A DNA stretch of 46,602 nt from Faecalibacterium prausnitzii (GTDB lineage Bacteria; Bacillota; Clostridia; Oscillospirales; Ruminococcaceae). The notes under the pieces are model-generated. The model did not search any database and had not been told where the DNA came from. It was given only the letters and a program-made list of their open reading frames with translations. Position numbers and translations under genes: made by a program. Positions 39,367-46,602 of the stretch are shown here, piece by piece (positions within the stretch are counted from its first letter, which is position 1; every line of letters starts with the position of its first letter). Location of the stretch: positions 1-46,602 of the forward strand of contig NZ_PRLD01000016.1 of NCBI RefSeq assembly GCF_003287405.1, read 5' to 3'.

Positions 39367-42300
39367 ATGCCGAAGGACCCCAGAATCAAAAAGGTGCTGG
39401 TCATTGGCTCCGGCCCTATCATCATTGGTCAGGCTGCGGAGTTTGACTACTCCGGCACGCAGGCCTGCCGCGCCCTGAAAGCAGAGGGCATCGAGACCGT
39501 TCTGCTGAACTCCAACCCCGCTACCATCATGACCGACCCGGACGTGGCCGACCATGTGTATATCGAGCCCATGACGCTGGAAGTCGTGGAGCGCATTCTG
39601 GACATCGAAAAGCCGGACTCCGTGCTGCCCAACCTCGGCGGCCAGATGGGTCTGAACCTGTCCATGGAGCTGGCACGCTCCGGTTATCTGGACCGCACCG
39701 GCATCCGTCTGCTGGCCTGCAATCCCGAGACCATCGACCGTGCCGAGGACCGCGAGCTGTTCAAGGAGACCATGGAAAAGCTGCACCAGCCCATCATCCC
39801 CTCTGAGGTGGTGGAGAACCTGCAGGACGCACTGGACTGCGCCGACCGCATTGGCTACCCGGTCATCGTGCGTCCGGCCTTTACCATGGGCGGCACCGGC
39901 GGCGGCATCTGCGAGACCCGCGAAAAGCTGATCGAGATCGGCACCAACGGCCTGCGCCTTTCTCCCATCCATCAGATTTTGGTGGAAAAGTGCATCGCCG
40001 GCTGGAAAGAGATCGAGTACGAGGTGATGCGTGACCACAAGGGCAACGTGATCACTGTATGTAACATGGAAAACCTCGACCCCGTGGGCATCCACACCGG
40101 TGACTCGGTGGTCGTGGCTCCCTCCCAGACCCTGACCGACCACGAGTACCAGATGCTGCGTACCGCTGCACTGGATATCATCACCGAGCTGGGCATCGAG
40201 GGCGGCTGCAACTGCCAGTTCGCTCTGAAGCCGGACAGCTTCGACTACGCGGTCATCGAGGTCAACCCCCGTGTGTCCCGCTCCTCCGCACTGGCTTCCA
40301 AGGCTACCGGCTACCCCATTGCCAAGGTGGCTACCAAGATCGCCATCGGCTACACGCTGGACGAGATCACCAACGACGTTACCGGCAAGACCTGCGCCTG
40401 CTTCGAGCCTGCGCTGGACTACATCGTGGTCAAGTACCCGAAGTGGCCGTTTGATAAGTTCGTCTACGCCGACAAGTCTCTGGGCACCCAGATGATGGCT
40501 ACCGGCGAGGTGATGAGCATCGGCAACAGCTTTGAAGCCGCCATGATGAAGGCTGTTTCCTCCATTGAGCTGGGCATGGACACCCTGACCCACAAGCCCT
40601 TTGAGGAGCTGACCGACGAGGAAGTGGTGGAGCATATGCACGTTCAGGACGCCGAGCGCGTGTTCTGCGTGTACGAAGCACTGAAGCGCGGCATCGACCA
40701 CAAGGTCATCTACGATATCACCAAGATCGACTGGTGGTTCCTGGACAAGATGCAGCATCTGGCAGATCTGGAAAAGGGTCTGGCACAGTGCAACGGCCAG
40801 CTGTCTTTGGAGCAGTACAAGACTGCCAAGAAGTACGGCTTCCAGGATAAGACCATCCGCCGTCTGGCAAAGGTGGACACCCTGCCCGTGGAGAACTACC
40901 GCGCCGGCTTCAAGATGGTGGATACCTGCGCTGCCGAGTTCTCTGCAAATACCCCCTACTTCTACTCCACCTACGATGGCGACAACGAGGCCGCAGGCTT
41001 TATCGCTGAGAAGGAAGCTGAGACCGCAGCCAAGGGCGAGCCTAAAAAGAAGAAGGTTCTGGTCTTTGGCTCCGGCCCCATCCGCATTGGTCAGGGCATC
41101 GAGTTCGACTACTGCTCTGTGCACTGCGTATGGACGCTGAAAAAGAACGGCTGCGAGGCCATTCTGGTCAACAACAACCCCGAGACCGTCTCCACCGACT
41201 TTGATACCGGCGACCGTCTGTACTTCGACCCGCTGAACCCGGAGAGCGTGGACAACATCATTGCCACCGAAAAGCCGGATGCCTGCGTGGTGCAGTTCGG
41301 CGGACAGACCGCCATCAAGCTGGCCAAGCACATGGACGAGATCGGCCTGCCCATTCTGGGCACCCCGGCGGATGCCATCGATGAAGCCGAGGACCGCGAG
41401 CGCTTTGACGAGCTGCTGGAGCGCTGCAACATCCCCCGTGCCCCGGGCCGCACCGTGTTCAATCTGGACGAGGCTCTGGCCGCTGCCGAGGAGATCGGCC
41501 TGCCGGTGCTGATGCGTCCCTCCTATGTGCTGGGCGGTCAGAACATGATCGTGGCCTACAACAAGGCGGATATCATCGAGTACATGGGCGTTATCACCGA
41601 GCACGTCGATATGGATCACCCGGTGCTGCTGGATAAGTACATCATGGGTACCGAGTGCGAGGTGGACGCCATCTGCGATGGCGAAAACTTCCTGATCCCC
41701 GGCATCATGGAGCAGGTGGAGCGCACCGGTGTGCACTCCGGCGACTCTATCTGTGTCTACCCGGCACAGCACCTGACGCAGGACGAGATCGACACCATGG
41801 TGGATTACACCGGCCGCTTTGCCCGCGAGCTGCACGTCACCGGTCTGGTCAACGTGCAGTACGCCGTCTCCCATGGCCGCGTGTACGTCATCGAGGTGAA
41901 CCCCCGCTCCTCCCGTACCGTGCCTTACATCTCCAAGGTCACCGGCGTGCCCATGGTGGATCTGGCCGTGCGCTGCTGCTTGGGCGAGAAGCTGACGGAT
42001 ATGGGCTACGGCACCGGTCTGCACCCCAACGCCCCCTATGTGGCGGTAAAGGTGCCTGTGTTCAGCTTTGAAAAGCTGCACGCCGTGGATACCCAGTTCG
42101 GCCCCGAGATGAAGTCTACCGGCGAGGTGCTGGGTATTGCGCCCAACTACCACGATGCCCTGCTCAAGGGTCTGATCGGTGCAGGCTATACCTTTAAGAC
42201 CCCCGGCCCGGGCAGCTGCTGCATCTTCACCGTGAAGGACAGCGACAAGCCCGAGTTCGTGGATATTGCATGGAAGCTGAAGGATATGGGCTACAAGCTC

Positions 42301-42618
42301 TACGGTACCTCCGGCACCTGTGCATGGCTCAACAAGCACATGGTCCCCTGCAACGAGGTGCGCAACATCTCCGGCGAGGCTCCCAACATCGTGGATCTGC
42401 TGCAGAGCGGTCTGGTGGACTATGTGTTCTCCACCAGTGCCAAGGGTCGTGACCCCCGGCGCGATTCCGTCCGTCTGCGCCGCAAGGCCGTGGAGCTGAG
42501 CATCCCCTGCATCACCGCAGTGGATACCGCCGCTTCTCTGGTGGACTGCCTGCGCAGCGAGCACAGTCTGGCAAACATCCCGCTGGTGGATATCGCCACT
42601 CTGTACCGCGGCAAATAA
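39367..42618 (+). CDS. carB: Carbamoyl-phosphate synthase large subunit
   Basis: 1083 residues, normal length. Two duplicated ATP-grasp halves: the first opens VLVIGSGPIIIGQAAEFDYS, the second VLVFGSGPIRIGQGIEFDYC (near residue 560). Both carry the NxNPxT strand (LLNSNPATIMTD; LVNNNPETVST) and the metal-binding EVNPR motif (VIEVNPRVSRSS; VIEVNPRSSRT). The C-terminal MGS-like allosteric domain covers about 930-1083. It makes carbamoyl phosphate for pyrimidines and arginine. It closes the pyrimidine cluster. Confidence 0.97.
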   Translation: MPKDPRIKKVLVIGSGPIIIGQAAEFDYSGTQACRALKAEGIETVLLNSNPATIMTDPDVADHVYIEPMTLEVVERILDIEKPDSVLPNLGGQMGLNLSMELARSGYLDRTGIRLLACNPETIDRAEDRELFKETMEKLHQPIIPSEVVENLQDALDCADRIGYPVIVRPAFTMGGTGGGICETREKLIEIGTNGLRLSPIHQILVEKCIAGWKEIEYEVMRDHKGNVITVCNMENLDPVGIHTGDSVVVAPSQTLTDHEYQMLRTAALDIITELGIEGGCNCQFALKPDSFDYAVIEVNPRVSRSSALASKATGYPIAKVATKIAIGYTLDEITNDVTGKTCACFEPALDYIVVKYPKWPFDKFVYADKSLGTQMMATGEVMSIGNSFEAAMMKAVSSIELGMDTLTHKPFEELTDEEVVEHMHVQDAERVFCVYEALKRGIDHKVIYDITKIDWWFLDKMQHLADLEKGLAQCNGQLSLEQYKTAKKYGFQDKTIRRLAKVDTLPVENYRAGFKMVDTCAAEFSANTPYFYSTYDGDNEAAGFIAEKEAETAAKGEPKKKKVLVFGSGPIRIGQGIEFDYCSVHCVWTLKKNGCEAILVNNNPETVSTDFDTGDRLYFDPLNPESVDNIIATEKPDACVVQFGGQTAIKLAKHMDEIGLPILGTPADAIDEAEDRERFDELLERCNIPRAPGRTVFNLDEALAAAEEIGLPVLMRPSYVLGGQNMIVAYNKADIIEYMGVITEHVDMDHPVLLDKYIMGTECEVDAICDGENFLIPGIMEQVERTGVHSGDSICVYPAQHLTQDEIDTMVDYTGRFARELHVTGLVNVQYAVSHGRVYVIEVNPRSSRTVPYISKVTGVPMVDLAVRCCLGEKLTDMGYGTGLHPNAPYVAVKVPVFSFEKLHAVDTQFGPEMKSTGEVLGIAPNYHDALLKGLIGAGYTFKTPGPGSCCIFTVKDSDKPEFVDIAWKLKDMGYKLYGTSGTCAWLNKHMVPCNEVRNISGEAPNIVDLLQSGLVDYVFSTSAKGRDPRRDSVRLRRKAVELSIPCITAVDTAASLVDCLRSEHSLANIPLVDIATLYRGK

Positions 42619-42646
42619 GCCCTGAGACCCGCATAAAATGGTTCTG

Positions 42647-42681
42647 TACAGCGCCTGCCGAAACGGTGGGCGCTGTATTTG
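42647..42681 (+). terminator. Terminator-like hairpin after carB
   Basis: TACAGCGCC (42647-42655) and GGCGCTGTA (42669-42677), then TTTGTG; the T tract is short. Confidence 0.55.
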
Positions 42682-42707
42682 TGCGGGGTGCACGGAACTG
42701 AATGTGG

Positions 42708-42773
42708 TTCGTGCGCAATAAATTACATTTCGTGCGCAATCCATCGAAAACAGTGCGCGAAATATGTTATACT
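42708..42773 (+). promoter_or_regulatory. Repeat-bearing promoter region of the HU gene
   Basis: TTCGTGCGCAAT occurs at 42708-42719 and again at 42729-42740, 21 bp (two helical turns) apart; a related, partly inverted AGTGCGCGAAAT is at 42752-42763. The likely -10 TATACT is at 42768-42773, and no good -35 is seen. The repeats look like binding sites for an activator. Confidence 0.5.
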
Positions 42774-42833
42774 CAACAACGCAAAATTTGCCAAAAGACG
42801 TTACTTTTGGACATTCCAGGAGGATATCGATAC

Positions 42834-43136
42834 ATGACCCGTTCCCAGATGATCGAAACCGTGGCACGCAAGACCGGCTTTACCGAAGCTCAGGTCGAGA
42901 CCACGATGGATGCAATGTTTGACCAGATCGCGGACTGCCTGCGCGCTGACGAAAAGGTGACCATCGCCGGCTTTGGCCGCTTTGAGATGCGCCCCCGCAA
43001 GCCGAAGGCTTACACCAACCCCAAGACCAAGGTGTCCAGCCAGCTGGAGTCCACCTCCATCCCCGGCTTCAAGGCCAGCGGCCGCTTCAAGCAGAAGCTG
43101 GAAGCCGGCAAGAAGAGCGTGGAAGAGACCGCCTGA
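42834..43136 (+). CDS. hup: HU-family DNA-binding protein
   Basis: 100 residues, start ATG 42834 with AGGAGG 10 bp upstream. TRSQMIETVARKTGFTEAQV at the start and the beta-arm core KVTIAGFGRFEMRPRKPK (HU has VxLxGFGxFxxxxRxAR) match HU. The DNA-binding arm is YTNPKTKVSSQLESTSIPGF, where HU usually has GxNPxTGxxIxIPA, so the arm is modified. It packages and bends DNA. Confidence 0.92.
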   Translation: MTRSQMIETVARKTGFTEAQVETTMDAMFDQIADCLRADEKVTIAGFGRFEMRPRKPKAYTNPKTKVSSQLESTSIPGFKASGRFKQKLEAGKKSVEETA

Positions 43137-43149
43137 TTTCTGCACACTG

Positions 43150-43187
43150 AGAACCGTACCCGTGCCCCCGGGTGCGGTTCTTTTTGT
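43150..43187 (+). terminator. Terminator of the HU gene
   Basis: AGAACCGTACCC (43150-43161) pairs with GGGTGCGGTTCT (43170-43181) with one T-G pair, followed by TTTTTG. Confidence 0.85.
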
Positions 43188-43194
43188 TTCTCTG

Positions 43195-43223
43195 CTGACA
43201 AGCGCGGCATTTCATGCTATACT
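43195..43223 (+). promoter_or_regulatory. Promoter of the helicase gene
   Basis: -35 CTGACA (43195-43200), 17-bp spacer, -10 TATACT (43218-43223). Confidence 0.65.
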
Positions 43224-43266
43224 TGTTGCAACGAGAAAAAACGCCACAAAGAACGGAGTTGTCCAA

Positions 43267-44454
43267 ATGCTTTACAGCGAGTTGCAGTGCAGCGAAGCCA
43301 TCCACAAGGCCGTGGAACGCATGGGCTTTGCCGAAATGACCGAGATCCAGGAAAAGACCATCCCCCTCATGCTGGCAGGGCATGATGTTATTGCCAAGGC
43401 ACCCACCGGCACCGGTAAGACCTGTGCCTTCGGCATCCCGGTGGTGGAGCATATCCAGCCGGAAAATAAATATCCGCAGGCCGTCATCATGGCACCTACC
43501 CGGGAGCTTGCTCAGCAGATCGCCGAGGAGCTTACTAACCTCACCTACTTTATGCCCGAGGTGCAGGTGGCCTGCGTGTACGGCGGTGCCAATATGGAAA
43601 AGCAGGCAAAGCGTCTGGCGGAGGGCTGCCAGATCGTGGTAGCCACTCCGGGGCGACTGATGGATCACTACAAGCACCACAGCATCGATATCTCCCATGT
43701 GACCCAGATCGTGCTGGACGAGGCCGACGAGATGCTGAACATGGGCTTTTATAAGGATGTGCGCCACATCATCGAGATGATGAAGGCCCGCAAAGCGCTG
43801 TCCATGTTCTCCGCCACCATCAGCCGCGAGGTGATGGATATCGGCTGGCTGTACCAGCACAACGCCGAGGAAATCACCGTGCAGCCCCGGGAGGAAAGCC
43901 AGCCCAAGATCACCCAGTATATGCTGGAGACCTCCGGTCGTAACAAGCTGTCGGATCTGGCGCAGATCATTATTGGCGAGGGTTACAAGCGGGTGATGGT
44001 GTTCTGCGATACCAAGTTCAACACCGCCACACTGGCAAACCAACTGGCACGGCTGGGCTTCTCGGTGGACTGCCTGCACGGCGACCTCTCCCAGAAGGAG
44101 CGCAACCAGATCATGCAGGCTTTCCGGGACGGCAAGCTGGCCATTCTGGTGGCTACGGACGTTGCCGCCCGCGGCATTGACGTCTCGGACGTGGATGCCG
44201 TCATCAACTACGATGTGCCCAGCGAGAACGAGCACTACACCCACCGCATCGGCCGCACCGGCCGCGCCAAAAAAGAGGGCGTGAGCTACCTGTTCTATGT
44301 GCCGGAGGAGAAGAAGCGCGTGCAGGAGCTGCTGCGCCTGACCCGCAATACCGACCTGTGCACCCCGGTGCACTTCGACTTCAACCACGAGCACATCGTA
44401 GTGGAGAAAAAGCAGGACAACGCCGATCGTTTCCAAATCAAGTGCTATTTTTAA
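43267..44454 (+). CDS. DEAD-box ATP-dependent RNA helicase
   Basis: 395 residues; a much longer in-frame extension over the HU gene is rejected because it lacks a start site, and CGGAGTT precedes ATG 43267. Motifs in order: Q motif (GFAEMTEIQEKTIP), I APTGTGKT, Ia PTRELAQQ, Ib TPGRL, II DEAD (LDEADEMLNMGF), III SAT, IV VMVFCDTK, V ATDVAARGIDV, VI HRIGRTGRA. It has no extended RNA-binding tail, so it is a minimal helicase of the CshB/RhlE kind; which one is uncertain. It unwinds RNA in ribosome assembly or mRNA turnover. Confidence 0.93.
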   Translation: MLYSELQCSEAIHKAVERMGFAEMTEIQEKTIPLMLAGHDVIAKAPTGTGKTCAFGIPVVEHIQPENKYPQAVIMAPTRELAQQIAEELTNLTYFMPEVQVACVYGGANMEKQAKRLAEGCQIVVATPGRLMDHYKHHSIDISHVTQIVLDEADEMLNMGFYKDVRHIIEMMKARKALSMFSATISREVMDIGWLYQHNAEEITVQPREESQPKITQYMLETSGRNKLSDLAQIIIGEGYKRVMVFCDTKFNTATLANQLARLGFSVDCLHGDLSQKERNQIMQAFRDGKLAILVATDVAARGIDVSDVDAVINYDVPSENEHYTHRIGRTGRAKKEGVSYLFYVPEEKKRVQELLRLTRNTDLCTPVHFDFNHEHIVVEKKQDNADRFQIKCYF

Positions 44455-44461
44455 AGGAAGG

Positions 44462-44494
44462 AGCTGCTGTACGACTTTGTGCGGCAGCTTTTTT
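44462..44494 (+). terminator. Terminator of the helicase gene
   Basis: AGCTGCTG (44462-44469) pairs with CGGCAGCT (44482-44489), then a run of six Ts. Confidence 0.75.
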
Positions 44495-44504
44495 GCAAAA
44501 AGGC

Positions 44505-44535
44505 TTGACCTTCCCCTTTGTGGAAGGTGTAGAAT
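44505..44535 (+). promoter_or_regulatory. MerR-type promoter and operator
   Basis: -35 TTGACC (44505-44510) and -10 TAGAAT (44530-44535) are separated by 19 bp, the long spacing typical of MerR-activated promoters. An inverted repeat ACCTTCC-N7-GGAAGGT (44508-44528) fills the spacer, very similar in layout to BmrR-type sites. The first gene downstream is a MerR regulator, so autoregulation is likely. Confidence 0.8.
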
Positions 44536-44562
44536 ACTCCCGTAAGGAGGGGGTCGTGACCC

Positions 44563-45216
44563 ATGAAGATCAACGAAGTGGAAGCCGCCGTCGGCGTGAC
44601 CAAAAAGAACATCCGCTTTTATGAGGAAGAGGGGCTCATCAGCCCCAGCCGGGAGCCGGGCAACGGCTACCGCAGCTACTCGCAGGCGGATGTGGAGCGC
44701 CTGCGCCGCATCAAGCTGCTGCGCAAGCTGGACGTGCCGCTGGCAGAGATCCGGGAGATGCTGGAAGGGCAGCGCACGCTGGCTGAGGGCATGAGCCAGC
44801 AGCTGGAACGTCTGCGCAGCCGCCGCGCCGACTTGGAGGAAGCCATCGGTTTCTGCACGCTGCTGCAACAGGAGAACGGCCCTCTGGAACAACTGGATGT
44901 GGAGCAGACGCTGGCGCGTCTGACCGCACGGGAAGAACAGGGAGTGACTTTTGTGAACATTGAACGGACTGACCAAAAGACCCGCCGCATCCGGGGTGCC
45001 TGCATCGGTGCTGCCCTTTTTGTGACCATGATGGCTTTTGTAATTGCCACTATGGGCTGGGCAATCTACACCGACCCGCAGGATGCCCCGCCGCTGCCGC
45101 TGTTGGTGGTGATGTTCGGCATCCCGGCGGGCTGCATCGTAGGCACCCTGAAGGTGCTGCTGGATCGGATCGAAGAGATCGGAAAGGGAGAAGAAGATGC
45201 TTATCGTAACTATTAA
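44563..45216 (+). CDS. MerR-family regulator with C-terminal membrane helices
   Basis: 217 residues. The HTH and wing are MKINEVEAAVGVTKKNIRFY, EEEGLISPSR and GNGYRSYSQADVERLRRIKL; a coiled coil follows at about 75-125. Unusually for MerR, there are two hydrophobic segments at the C-terminus, about 145-166 (ACIGAALFVTMMAFVIATMG) and 175-195 (PPLPLLVVMFGIPAGCIVG). This suggests a membrane-bound regulator responding to envelope or membrane signals. It is preceded by its own MerR-like operator, and AAGGAGG lies 12 bp before the ATG. It overlaps ybjQ by 20 bp. Confidence 0.9.
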   Translation: MKINEVEAAVGVTKKNIRFYEEEGLISPSREPGNGYRSYSQADVERLRRIKLLRKLDVPLAEIREMLEGQRTLAEGMSQQLERLRSRRADLEEAIGFCTLLQQENGPLEQLDVEQTLARLTAREEQGVTFVNIERTDQKTRRIRGACIGAALFVTMMAFVIATMGWAIYTDPQDAPPLPLLVVMFGIPAGCIVGTLKVLLDRIEEIGKGEEDAYRNY

Positions 45217-45508
45217 CGAGATCCCGGGCAAAAAGCTGGAGGCGCTGGGCGTGGTGCGGGGCAGCACGGTGCAGAGCCGTAACCTTGGCCACGACATGAT
45301 GGCCGGTTTCCGCACCCTTGTGGGCGGCGAGGTGACCGACTACGCCGATATGCTCACTGAAGCGCGGCAGATCGCCACCGGGCGCATGGTCAAGGATGCC
45401 GAAAGCCTTGGCGCAGATGCTGTTGTGGGAATGCGGTACGCCTCTGCCAGCGTCATGCAGGGCGCAGCAGAGGTCATTGCTTACGGAACGGCGGTGAAGT
45501 TTGTATGA
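45197..45508 (+). CDS. YbjQ/UPF0145 family protein
   Basis: 103 residues, complete. LIVTINEIPGKKLEALGVVRGSTV at the start and DAVVGMRYASASVMQGAAEVIAYGTAV at the end match the YbjQ (putative heavy-metal-binding) family, which forms homopentamers; metal binding has not been shown for most members. It overlaps merR at its 5' end and the next gene by 4 bp at the 3' end, so the three are one translationally coupled operon. Confidence 0.92.
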   Translation: MLIVTINEIPGKKLEALGVVRGSTVQSRNLGHDMMAGFRTLVGGEVTDYADMLTEARQIATGRMVKDAESLGADAVVGMRYASASVMQGAAEVIAYGTAVKFV

Positions 45509-46413
45509 CAGCAAAAGAAAAACAGGGCTTCGGCCTATACTTCCTGTTCGCCTTCGGCATGGCATGGCTGTGTCAGGTGGGCGGCTGCATGGCGCTTTTG
45601 CAGCAGAATAACACCGTGCTGTATCAGCTGGCGCTCATTGTCACCATGTTCTGTCCGCTGCTGGCTGTACTGCTGGTGCAAAAAGCATTCCTGCGCCAGC
45701 CCACCGGCATCGGCTGGAAGGTGCAGGGCAAGCGGCGGTTCTGGCTGGCGGCATGGTTCGGCCCGGCGGTGCTCACCCTGCTTGGCGCTGTGCTGTATTT
45801 TGCCGTGTTCCCCTCCCGACTGGACTTTTCCGGCAGCTGGCTGGTTGCCGCCTACGGCGGCGAGATGGACGCCCAGACCCTGCGCAGTCAGCTGGGAGTC
45901 TCCACCCTCAGCTATCTGCTGCAAAACGGGCTGTTTGCGGTGCTCCTTGCCCCAGCTATCAATATGTTCCCCGCACTGGGCGAGGAGGTCGGCTGGCGCG
46001 GCTACATGATGCCCCGTCTGAAGGAGCGGTTCGGTCTGCTGAATGGCCGCCTGCTGGGCGGCGTTGTGTGGGGCATCTGGCACTGGCCGCTGATGCTGCT
46101 GGTGGGCTACGAGTACGGCACCAACTACTTGGGCGCACCCCTGCTGGGTCTGGTGGTGTGGTGCGTGGTCTGCTTTGCCCTGAACACTCTGCTGGATATC
46201 CTCTATGAGAGAACGGAGTGCATCTGGGTGCCCGCCATTGCGCATGGAGCGTTCAACGCCATTGCGGCGCTGCCGCAGGTGCTGGTCACCCCGGCGGATA
46301 CTTATTATAATGTGCTGGGTCCCATGCCCATTGGCTTGATCGCTGCGCTGCCGATGCTGGCAGCAGCAGTCTGGCTGACCCTGCGGGAGATGAAGCAGGA
46401 AGAAAAGAACTGA
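45505..46413 (+). CDS. CPBP-family intramembrane glutamic protease
   Basis: 302 residues, seven to eight hydrophobic segments. The Abi/CAAX motifs are present: EEVGWRGYMMPRL (motif 1, Glu-Glu plus Arg), GIWHWPLMLL (motif 2 with His), and AIAHGAFNAIAAL (motif 3 with His/Asn). Members process prenylated proteins, bacteriocin immunity factors or anti-sigma factors. Joined with a membrane-linked MerR, it may act on an envelope stress pathway; this is inference. It ends at a strong terminator. Confidence 0.9.
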   Translation: MTAKEKQGFGLYFLFAFGMAWLCQVGGCMALLQQNNTVLYQLALIVTMFCPLLAVLLVQKAFLRQPTGIGWKVQGKRRFWLAAWFGPAVLTLLGAVLYFAVFPSRLDFSGSWLVAAYGGEMDAQTLRSQLGVSTLSYLLQNGLFAVLLAPAINMFPALGEEVGWRGYMMPRLKERFGLLNGRLLGGVVWGIWHWPLMLLVGYEYGTNYLGAPLLGLVVWCVVCFALNTLLDILYERTECIWVPAIAHGAFNAIAALPQVLVTPADTYYNVLGPMPIGLIAALPMLAAAVWLTLREMKQEEKN

Positions 46414-46423
46414 ATTACAAGGC

Positions 46424-46461
46424 AACAGCCGCTGCACGTTTTGTGCGGCGGCTGTTTTTGC
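46424..46461 (+). terminator. Terminator of the merR operon
   Basis: AACAGCCGCTGCAC (46424-46437) and GTGCGGCGGCTGTT (46443-46456) form a 14-bp stem with one T-G pair, followed by TTTG. Confidence 0.85.
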
Positions 46462-46564
46462 GCAGAAATGGTGGAAGAAAGGTCAAAACATCCCCTGAAA
46501 CTGAGCGAAAAACTAGCTGATGTAGACAAAGCGCAAAAAAAGGCGAAAAAAATGTAAAAAAGGC

Positions 46565-46593
46565 TTGCAAAAGCGGTTGCGGTATGGTACTAT
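46565..46593 (+). promoter_or_regulatory. Promoter of a gene beyond the right edge
   Basis: -35 TTGCAA (46565-46570), 17-bp spacer, -10 TACTAT (46588-46593). The window ends 9 bp later. Confidence 0.6.
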
Positions 46594-46602
46594 ATGTGAG
46601 CG

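Noticed and set aside
39340-42867. 1175-residue open frame antisense to carB
   Set aside because: carB is unmistakable. The antisense frame is a by-product of GC-rich codon use, with no start site or domain.
42973-43266. N-terminal extension of the DEAD-box helicase over the HU gene
   Set aside because: The extension covers the HU gene, a terminator and a promoter in another frame; ATG 43267 has its own ribosome site.

Overview
The window looks like a chromosomal segment of a Gram-positive gut Clostridium relative, most like Faecalibacterium (Oscillospiraceae). The reasons are GC-rich, densely packed genes, AGGAGG-type ribosome sites, sigma-A promoters (TTGACA/TTGCAA - 17 bp - TATAAT-like), short hairpin-plus-T terminators and highly structured intergenic repeats. 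The genus is inferred from overall gene character; no marker such as 16S rRNA is present.

Layout. (1) About 1-5.7 kb is accessory DNA, apparently one end of a mobilizable element that continues off the left edge. It holds an Xre regulator, two sigma-70-type factors and a membrane-anchored anti-sigma-like protein (minus strand), a block of GTAC repeats, a MobV-type oriT, a small HTH/membrane-protein pair, a MobV relaxase, a 58-residue gene and a DUF6061-like gene. A complete tRNA-Tyr gene with its own promoter and terminator follows at 5.8-5.9 kb and appears to be host DNA. (2) 6.2-14.5 kb is housekeeping: an HPt phosphotransfer protein, a 2-hydroxyacid dehydrogenase and an FMN-binding protein, then a concentration of tRNA genes (glnS, rnz, cca, mnmA, tcdA). 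(3) 14.5-17.9 kb holds a putative heavy-metal exporter between two copies of a large structured repeat, then a HAD phosphatase overlapping a DNA glycosylase. (4) 18.0-21.6 kb is an envelope/stress operon: xpaC-like, telA, lemA-like and a TPM protein. (5) 21.6-27.1 kb has mgtE behind an IS-like relic, glgP divergent from an AraC regulator across a small MITE-like palindrome, and a truncated ABC ATPase. (6) 27.6-32.3 kb has a MATE exporter, exonuclease III, a small export protein, a PepV-like dipeptidase and a DUF3842 protein. (7) 32.3-42.6 kb has cysE (minus), then the pyrimidine genes pyrC-pyrF-pyrK-pyrD-pyrE-carA-carB. pyrB and pyrR are not present. pyrC is preceded by a translated leader peptide and a terminator in the arrangement of enterobacterial pyrBI attenuation. 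(8) 42.8-46.4 kb has an HU protein, a DEAD-box helicase and a merR-ybjQ-CPBP protease operon with a MerR-type operator inside its promoter.

How the parts work together. The pyr genes cover carbamoyl phosphate synthesis (CarAB), dihydroorotase (PyrC), NAD-linked dihydroorotate oxidation (PyrDB-PyrK), phosphoribosyl transfer (PyrE) and decarboxylation (PyrF); only the aspartate transcarbamoylase step is missing here. Rnz trims tRNA 3' ends, Cca adds CCA, MnmA thiolates U34, TcdA cyclizes t6A and GlnRS charges tRNA-Gln. In the mobile region, MobV would nick the oriT 0.93 kb upstream of its gene, while the encoded sigma factors could give the element its own promoter control.

The most notable observations are the candidate UTP-sensing pyrC leader, a 114-bp palindromic insertion that keeps the reading frame of cca open, the sigma-factor-bearing mobilizable element with its GTAC-repeat locus, and several families of structured intergenic repeats.
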